DNA from: JAFGLZ01 sp964390905
Lineage (GTDB): Bacteria > Planctomycetota > Phycisphaerae > UBA1845 > JAFGLZ01
Assembly: GCA_964390905.1 (NCBI GenBank)
Contig: CAYMLO010000002.1
Coordinates: 86,418-150,417 of the forward strand
Direction of reading: 5' to 3'
Length of the DNA: 64,000 bases
The position numbers and the translations under genes are program-made. Under the pieces are notes generated by a model. It was given only the letters and a program-made list of their open reading frames with translations. It had not been told where the DNA came from and ran no database searches. Positions 58,773 to 64,000 of this stretch are shown piece by piece. Each line of letters begins with the position of its first letter. Position 1 is the first letter of the stretch.

Positions 58773-60116
58773 TCACGTACCGACCGCCCGGCCCATCTCG
58801 CGGTGCATCTCGTCGTGACGCTCCTTGCTGAGGGGGTAGGTGCGAAACGACAACGCCGCCAGCAGGAAAAGGACGATCGGGACGCCCACGAACAACACCT
58901 TGAGGCCCTGCATCGCCGAGGCCGACTGTTCAACCGCCTGTCCTTCGTACCCCAGGTACTCCAACGTCAGGCCGATGACGCCAAAGGCTGCGCCCTGGCT
59001 GACCTTCCGGCAGAACTCCGCCGTGCCCCAGTAGAAGCCCTCGCGCCGTCGGCCCGTGCGGTACTCGTCATAGTCGACCGTGTCGCCGATGATCGAGTAG
59101 GGCAGCATCATGAATCCACCGAAGGCCAGGCCCATCGCGCCGAGGCACACGAAGAACAGCCAGATCCGCTCGGGCGTCAACAGGAGCATCGGCGTCACGC
59201 TCGCGGCCGCGAGCAGGAAGCTGACGATGAGGGCAGGACGCTTGTCCAGCCGGCGCGACAGCCAGGTCCAAAACGGCACGGCGGCCACGCCACAGAGCAG
59301 AAACGTCATGACCCCGAACGGAAACACGTGTTCGGCCTTGAGCCAGTGTTTGGCCACCTGCACCCCGACCATCACGGGGACCAGGATGCTCACGTTGTAG
59401 ATCACGAACGTTCGCAGGATGATGACGAACGGCTTGTTGCGGATCATCTCGCCGAATCGGACGCGGGCATCGCCCCGCCGGCGTAGGAGGAACTCCGGCC
59501 GCTCGAACGTCCCGACAACCGTAATCACCATTGTACCGATCATGACGACGGCACACACGCTGCTGGTGATGGAGAACCCCGCTCGTTCGTCGGCGAACAG
59601 CTCGGCGACGAGCTTCGCGCCCGCCCCACAGACGAGCCCCAAGATGTAGAAGGCCTGCCGGTAGGCCATCAGCGACGTTCGCTCGTGGTGGTCCAGCGTC
59701 AACTCGGTGCCCAGGCCGTTGTAGGGCACCATGTAAACCGTCGCACCAACGTAGAACGCCGTCAGGACCCCGAACAGATACAGACCCGTGTGCTGGTCCG
59801 GTGGCGTGAACAGCAGGAAGAACGCCAGCCCGTACGGCACGGCGGCGAGCAGGATGAAGGGCCGGCGTCGGCCCCAGCGACTCCGCGTCCGGTCCGACAG
59901 CCACCCCATCGGGATGTCGGTGAACGCGTCGAGCAGGATCGCGAGCGGGACGACCAGCCCCACCGTGCCCGGACTGACGCCCACGACGTCGGTGTAGAAG
60001 TAGAACAGGTAAAGCGTCAGAGAGAACTCGAACAGCCCGTTCCCGTACGTCGAGATGCCATAGCAGATCTTCGTTCGAAGCGACAGTCGCCACGTGGCGG
60101 CCGGTGGAGTCTGCAT
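58773..60116 (-). CDS. GPH-family sugar:cation symporter (MFS)
   Basis: A protein of 447 residues with 12 membrane segments. The glycoside-pentoside-hexuronide symporter signature appears in DAFTDIPMGWLSDRTRSRWGRRRPFILLAAVPYG and MLPYSIIGDTVDYDEYRTGRRREGFYWG. It imports sugars or glycosides with Na+ or H+, as MelB does. AGGG lies 8 bases before the ATG. The next gene on the strand, a half-size DMT protein, ends 32 bp upstream, so the symporter probably belongs to the tkt unit. It is a plausible uptake route for sugars produced by the secreted enzymes. Confidence 0.92.
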   Translation of the reverse strand: MQTPPAATWRLSLRTKICYGISTYGNGLFEFSLTLYLFYFYTDVVGVSPGTVGLVVPLAILLDAFTDIPMGWLSDRTRSRWGRRRPFILLAAVPYGLAFFLLFTPPDQHTGLYLFGVLTAFYVGATVYMVPYNGLGTELTLDHHERTSLMAYRQAFYILGLVCGAGAKLVAELFADERAGFSITSSVCAVVMIGTMVITVVGTFERPEFLLRRRGDARVRFGEMIRNKPFVIILRTFVIYNVSILVPVMVGVQVAKHWLKAEHVFPFGVMTFLLCGVAAVPFWTWLSRRLDKRPALIVSFLLAAASVTPMLLLTPERIWLFFVCLGAMGLAFGGFMMLPYSIIGDTVDYDEYRTGRRREGFYWGTAEFCRKVSQGAAFGVIGLTLEYLGYEGQAVEQSASAMQGLKVLFVGVPIVLFLLAALSFRTYPLSKERHDEMHREMGRAVGT

Positions 60117-60148
60117 CGATGGACCCTAACAGGAAACCGCGTCGCCCG

Positions 60149-60583
60149 CTAGCTGGTCTCCGTCTGCGCCGGCCAGGCCAGCATGACCATCGCCGCAATG
60201 GCCAGCACCATCCCGCAATACTGCAACGCCGTCGGGCGCTCGCCCAAGAACAAGGCGCCCAGGAGCACCGGAAAGACCATGTAAACGGCCGTCATCGGCG
60301 ACAGCGTCGAGATCGCGGCGGACTCGGCGATGCGATAGAACCCCCAGTTGGCGATCACGTAGCAGCTCCCGACCACGATGGCGACGACGTGGCCTGGCGT
60401 CCAGGTGAAGGCCGACCACTTGACCTTGGGTACGAGCAACAGGCCGACCAGCAGGTAGCCGGGCAGGTTGAACACCACGGCCGTCCAATTGTCGATGTAG
60501 CGCGTGGCGACCTTCATCAGGAACAGGCCCACGCCCCAGCCCGAAACGGCAAGCGCGAAGTAGGCCCAGGTACTGGCGGTCAT
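60149..60583 (-). CDS. Half-size DMT/EamA-type membrane protein
   Basis: A protein of 144 residues with four or five membrane segments and one EamA repeat. Full DMT transporters have two such repeats, so it must act as a dimer, as in the small multidrug resistance and EamA-half proteins. The segment TLSPMTAVYMVFPVLLGALFLGERPTALQ is the family signature. The ATG follows AGGAGATCGCC. It lies 38 bp after transketolase and 32 bp before the symporter, on the same strand. The substrate is unknown; a metabolite exporter is possible. Confidence 0.8.
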   Translation of the reverse strand: MTASTWAYFALAVSGWGVGLFLMKVATRYIDNWTAVVFNLPGYLLVGLLLVPKVKWSAFTWTPGHVVAIVVGSCYVIANWGFYRIAESAAISTLSPMTAVYMVFPVLLGALFLGERPTALQYCGMVLAIAAMVMLAWPAQTETS

Positions 60584-60621
60584 GGCGATCTCCTGCGATG
60601 GGTCCGGCCCGACCTCGAAGG

Positions 60622-62565
60622 TCAATCGAGGGCGGCCTTGACGCGGTTGGCGATGTCCTCGGCCGTCAGACCGACCAGCGACAACACGTCCTCCGGGCTG
60701 TTGCCGGACTTGGGGATCCGCCGGCAGGTCATGATCTGGACGGTGTATTGGCCGGACGCGGCGGCGGCTTCGGCCACCGCGCCACCCAGCCCGCCGCCGT
60801 AATTGTCCTCGACCGTCAGGATCCTCCCGCCGGTCTTGGCGGCGGCCGCTAGGATGGGCTCGGCCTTCATCGGGAAGCTGTACGCGTCGACGACCGTACA
60901 GTTGATGCCGTCAGCGGCGAGGGCGTCGGCCGCCTTCAGCACGACCGTGATCATGTAGCCGCTGCTGACGAGGGTGATGGCGTCACCGTCGCGCAGGACG
61001 TTGGACCCGCCGATCTCGAACCGGGCCTGCTTGTCGTAAATCAACGGCACGTCCGGCCGATGGGTTCGCATGTAGCACATCCCGTCGATGTTGGCCATCA
61101 GCCCCGTCAGGTGATAGGCCGCCACCGAATCGGCCGGCTGGAACGACACGCAGGCCGGCTGCCCTCGCCCGTCGTCTGCCGACCCGAAGCTTCGGAAGTA
61201 GGTCACGTCGAGCAGCCCCATCTGGCTGGGGCCGTCGGCGGCCAGCGACACGCCGGAGTGCGAGCCGACGAGCTTGACGTTCGCCCGGCTGATGTTGGCC
61301 ATCTCCACCTGGTCGTACGCGCGGGCCAGGAACTTGGCGAAGCTGCTGACGAACGGGATGTACCCGGCCGCCGCAAGACCGGCCGCCGTCGAGATCATGT
61401 TCTGCTCGGCGATCTTGCACTCGAAGAATCGATCGGGCAGCTGTTTGGCGAAGTACTCGGCGAACGTCGAGTTGCTGACGTCACCGTCGAGCGACACGAT
61501 GCGTTCGTCGGCCTTGCCCAACGCCAGCAACGCCGCCCCGTACCCACGACGCGTTGCCAACTTGTTCTTGGCCACCGCGTCAGCCAGCCCCGCGTCGGCG
61601 ATTCCCTCGTCAAAGGGCGGTAGCTCGATCGCCCCAGCGGGTAGGGCCGCCGGCTCAGCCGGTGGTCGGCTGATCCCCAGCCCGTCCGTGGCGTCCCGAG
61701 CGATGCCGAGCTTGTCGTGCATCGAATCCAGATCCGCCAGCGCGCCGTCGACCTGATCGGGCTTGAGCGGCTTGCCGTGATTGCCTTTGGCCTGCAGCAC
61801 CGGTGCGCCCCAACCCTTGACGGTCTCGATGACGACCGCCAGCGGCTTGTCCGTCGCGCCGGCCCGGTTCAGAGTTGCGTCGAGCGCTTCGACGTCGTGT
61901 CCGTCGACGGTCGTCACCTCCCACCCGAAGGCCGCCATCTTGGCCGCCAGCATCTCTACCGATTGCTGCGGCGACACGACGTCCGCCTGGCCCTGACCGT
62001 TGCAGTTGAGGATCGCGCAGATGTTGGTCAGGCGTTGGTCGACGATGAAGTCCGCCGCCTCCCAGATCTGCCCCTCGCGCGATTCGCCGTCCCCGATGAT
62101 GGCGAAGATCGTCTTGTCCACGCCGCGGAGCCTCGCCGCCAGCCCCAGACCGGCCGCAACCGACAGTCCCTGACCCAACGATCCCGTGGCCGCATCGAAG
62201 AACGGAAACCCCTCGGCCGGGTTGGGATGCCCGTCGAGCATGCTGTCCAGCTCGCGAAGGTCGGCCAGATCTTCGACCGTCAGCGTCTTGGGTTGGTCCG
62301 GCGAACGACCCATGACGCCGCCGACATCGGCGTACACGGCGTACACGATGGGCACGGCGTGCCCCTCGCTCAGCACCAGCCGGTCGCTACCGGCGTGCCA
62401 GGGGTTGGCCGGGTCGTACCTCATGCGCTTCTCGAGCAGCAGGACCACGGTGTGGGCCAGCGACAGCCCGCTCGACGGGTGGCCCGACCCCGCCTGGGTC
62501 GTCATGGTGATGACGTGTTTGCCTGATTCGATCGCCTTGGCGTTTACACTATCCGACAGACTCAT
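60622..62565 (-). CDS. tkt: Transketolase
   Basis: A protein of 647 residues, full length. The TPP site is clear: GDGESREGQIWEAADF to NCNGQGQ, the catalytic glutamate lies in ECKIAEQNM, and the histidines SGHP, EGHA and GNHG are present. The C-terminal third carries SHSGVSLAADGPSQMGLLD. It exchanges two-carbon units between sugar phosphates in the pentose phosphate pathway. GGAGG precedes the ATG. The order pgk-rpe-tkt on this strand joins it to lower glycolysis and pentose interconversion. The sequence is closer to the short, animal- and archaea-like transketolase form than to E. coli TktA. Confidence 0.95.
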   Translation of the reverse strand: MSLSDSVNAKAIESGKHVITMTTQAGSGHPSSGLSLAHTVVLLLEKRMRYDPANPWHAGSDRLVLSEGHAVPIVYAVYADVGGVMGRSPDQPKTLTVEDLADLRELDSMLDGHPNPAEGFPFFDAATGSLGQGLSVAAGLGLAARLRGVDKTIFAIIGDGESREGQIWEAADFIVDQRLTNICAILNCNGQGQADVVSPQQSVEMLAAKMAAFGWEVTTVDGHDVEALDATLNRAGATDKPLAVVIETVKGWGAPVLQAKGNHGKPLKPDQVDGALADLDSMHDKLGIARDATDGLGISRPPAEPAALPAGAIELPPFDEGIADAGLADAVAKNKLATRRGYGAALLALGKADERIVSLDGDVSNSTFAEYFAKQLPDRFFECKIAEQNMISTAAGLAAAGYIPFVSSFAKFLARAYDQVEMANISRANVKLVGSHSGVSLAADGPSQMGLLDVTYFRSFGSADDGRGQPACVSFQPADSVAAYHLTGLMANIDGMCYMRTHRPDVPLIYDKQARFEIGGSNVLRDGDAITLVSSGYMITVVLKAADALAADGINCTVVDAYSFPMKAEPILAAAAKTGGRILTVEDNYGGGLGGAVAEAAAASGQYTVQIMTCRRIPKSGNSPEDVLSLVGLTAEDIANRVKAALD

Positions 62566-62702
62566 TGCTACCTCCGTTCCATCTCACCAATTCGAAGCCC
62601 GGTTACGTTATCGCTAAGGCCCTTGCGGATCAAGCCTGCCGATCGGTCAGGCCGACGGCGATGCGCGTGACAGGCTGGGCAGGGAGGGGAATCACGTTGC
62701 CG

Positions 62703-63380
62703 TCAGCAGGCCTGCTCGGCCCACTGGCGGAGCTGGTTCATTGCCGCGACCGGGTCGGGTTGGGCGAAGATGGCCGATCCGGCCACCAGCGTGTCGGCGC
62801 CCGACTCGACGACGCGGGCGATGGTCTCTGGGTTGATGCCGCCGTCGACTTCCAGCCGTTGGTCGGGTCGCAGGCGCTTGCGGATGGCGCTCAATTTGGG
62901 CAAGGCATCCTCGATGAATTCCTGACCCCCGAACCCGGGGTTGACGCTCATGACCAGGACCAGGTCCACCAGTTCGACGACGGGCCAGATCGACTCGGCC
63001 GGCGTCGGCGGGTTCAGCGTCACGCCGACCAGCACGTCCAACGCCCGCAGATCCCGAACCGCCTGCACGGGGTCGTCGACCACCTCGATATGAAACGTAA
63101 TCAGGTCACTGCCGGCCTTGGCGAACGAGGCGGCATGTTCCAGCGGGTTGCTGATCATCAGGTGCGTGTCGAACAGCAATCCGCTGTGCGGCCGCAGAGA
63201 CCTGATCAGCGGCGGCCCGATGGTCAGGTTCGGCACGAAGTGCCCGTCCATCACGTCGAGGTGGAGCAGGTCGGCCCCGCCCGCCTCGACCTCACCGACG
63301 TGCTCGCCGAGACGGGCGAAGTCGGCCGCCAGCAGCGACGGGGCGATGCGAATCCGCGGATCGGTCAGGTCAGCCCTCAT
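62703..63380 (-). CDS. rpe: Ribulose-phosphate 3-epimerase
   Basis: A protein of 225 residues, normal for Rpe, which interconverts ribulose 5-phosphate and xylulose 5-phosphate. Metal and substrate blocks are intact: IAPSLLAADF, HLDVMDGHFVPNLTIG, DTHLM, SVNPGFGGQEF and EVDGGIN. Its ATG overlaps the pgk stop (ATGA at 63380), so the two are translationally coupled. Transketolase follows after 137 bp and may be cotranscribed. It supplies one of the transketolase substrates. Confidence 0.96.
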   Translation of the reverse strand: MRADLTDPRIRIAPSLLAADFARLGEHVGEVEAGGADLLHLDVMDGHFVPNLTIGPPLIRSLRPHSGLLFDTHLMISNPLEHAASFAKAGSDLITFHIEVVDDPVQAVRDLRALDVLVGVTLNPPTPAESIWPVVELVDLVLVMSVNPGFGGQEFIEDALPKLSAIRKRLRPDQRLEVDGGINPETIARVVESGADTLVAGSAIFAQPDPVAAMNQLRQWAEQAC

Positions 63381-64000
63381 GCCTCGTCCAGGATCTCGAT
63401 GGCCTCAAACGGCTTGCCCTCGAGGAACTCCAGGCTCGCTCCGCCCCCCGTGGAGATGTGCGTCATGCGGTCCTCCAAGCCGGCCACGTCGACGGCGGCG
63501 GCACTGTCGCCCCCGCCGATGATGCTGGTCGCGCCGGCGTCCGTGGCCTCCGCGACGGCGTGGGCGACGGCGATCGTGCCGACGTCGAAGGGCTTGACCT
63601 CGAACTTACCCATCGGGCCGTTCCAGACGATCGTCTTCGCCTTGGCGATCACGTCCCGGAACGCCGCGGCCGTCTGCGGCCCGATGTCCAACCCCTGCTG
63701 GTCATCCGGGATCTGCCCGGACGTCACGGTCGTCGTGTCGACGCCCTCCTCTATCTCGGCCGCGCACACCGTGTCGACGGGCAGACGCAGCTTGTCGCCG
63801 GCCTGCGCCATCAGCGCTTCGGCCAGATCGGTCTTGTCCAGCTCGCACAGGCTGTTGCCCACTTGGCCGCCCCGGGCCGCGCTGAACGTGTAGGCCATCG
63901 CCCCACCGATCAGGATCGCGTCGCACTTGCCCAGCAACGCCTCGATCACGCCGATCTTGTCGCTGACCTTCGCGCCGCCGAGGATGGCGACGAACGGCCG
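63377..64000 (-). CDS. pgk: Phosphoglycerate kinase, C-terminal part
   Basis: The last 207 codons of pgk are in the window; the start lies beyond the right edge. It begins in RPFVAILGGAKVSDKIGVIE, the hinge region of the family, and includes LLIGG-type turns (AILIGGAMAYTF), WNGPMGKFEVKPF and the nucleotide-binding GGGDSAAAV block. The gene ends in overlap with rpe. Phosphoglycerate kinase makes ATP from 1,3-bisphosphoglycerate in glycolysis. The reading frame is intact to the edge. Confidence 0.95.
   Translation of the reverse strand, partial: RPFVAILGGAKVSDKIGVIEALLGKCDAILIGGAMAYTFSAARGGQVGNSLCELDKTDLAEALMAQAGDKLRLPVDTVCAAEIEEGVDTTTVTSGQIPDDQQGLDIGPQTAAAFRDVIAKAKTIVWNGPMGKFEVKPFDVGTIAVAHAVAEATDAGATSIIGGGDSAAAVDVAGLEDRMTHISTGGGASLEFLEGKPFEAIEILDEA

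Noticed and set aside
1..64000. CRISPR arrays, rRNA or tRNA genes, insertion sequences and prophage genes
   Set aside because: I looked for regularly spaced repeats, tRNA-like cloverleaf ends, transposase motifs and phage structural genes and saw none. A tRNA could be missed by eye; a tRNAscan run would settle that.

Overview
This 64 kb window is a GC-rich bacterial chromosome segment with about 50 protein-coding genes, no rRNA, tRNA or CRISPR array that I can see, and no transposase or phage gene. The mix of families suggests a Planctomycetota-like bacterium, perhaps Phycisphaerae. The evidence is UroD-superfamily methyltransferase-like proteins, twin-arginine Gfo/Idh/MocA and aldo/keto reductase proteins, DUF1080-type and FG-GAP secreted proteins, a type II pseudopilin-like protein with a zinc-ribbon head, PEP-CTERM surface proteins and many secreted carbohydrate-active enzymes. 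That placement is inferred from gene content, with no marker-gene phylogeny. Most starts are ATG or GTG with GGAG-like ribosome sites, and ATGA or GTGA stop/start overlaps are frequent.

Layout. 1-2.6 kb: secreted proteins, a rhamnose/fucose-mutarotase-like lipoprotein and a UroD-like protein. 2.7-5.3 kb: a transglutaminase-like protein, then an aldo/keto reductase and lactonase pair that fits 6-deoxysugar (L-fucose-type) oxidation. 5.3-7.9 kb: a UroD-like protein and an MttB-like methyltransferase. 8-9.6 kb: a covarying hairpin cluster, then cmk-plsC. 9.6-11 kb: a Tat-exported oxidoreductase. 11.1-14.4 kb: an unrecognised tandem family of secreted proteins, including a decayed fragment and one copy interrupted by an in-frame TGA. 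14.5-17.5 kb: an SDR and a membrane sulfatase-like protein. 17.5-22.9 kb: housekeeping genes on the minus strand (recN, a free-standing tRNA-binding domain, ychF with an FHA protein). 23-29.3 kb: a large putative glycosidase and three tandem PEP-CTERM proteins with duplicated terminators. 29.3-33.4 kb: a NhaC-type antiporter with an aldo/keto reductase, and a GH114-like lipoprotein. 33.5-36.6 kb: a sugar ABC importer lacking its ATPase. 36.7-43.6 kb: an overlapping nitrilase / heparinase II-III / FG-GAP operon. 43.8-50.3 kb: UroD-like, phosphoesterase, yidC, creatininase-like and beta-helix genes. 50.5-57.2 kb: a hybrid histidine kinase, an AT-rich island, a DUF1080 lipoprotein, a DEAD-box helicase, a putative glycosidase and a small cysteine protein. 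57.3-64 kb: a phosphoesterase lipoprotein, a GPH symporter, a half-size DMT protein and a tkt-rpe-pgk carbon cluster that runs off the right edge.

Taken together, the accessory genes describe a polysaccharide degrader: secreted lyases and hydrolases, sugar uptake, dehydrogenases and lactonase for unusual sugars, and central sugar-phosphate metabolism. The least explained parts are the tandem secreted family at 11-14.4 kb, the hairpin clusters at 6.4 and 8.0 kb, and the set of UroD-like proteins that all carry an H-x-C motif beside an MttB-like protein.
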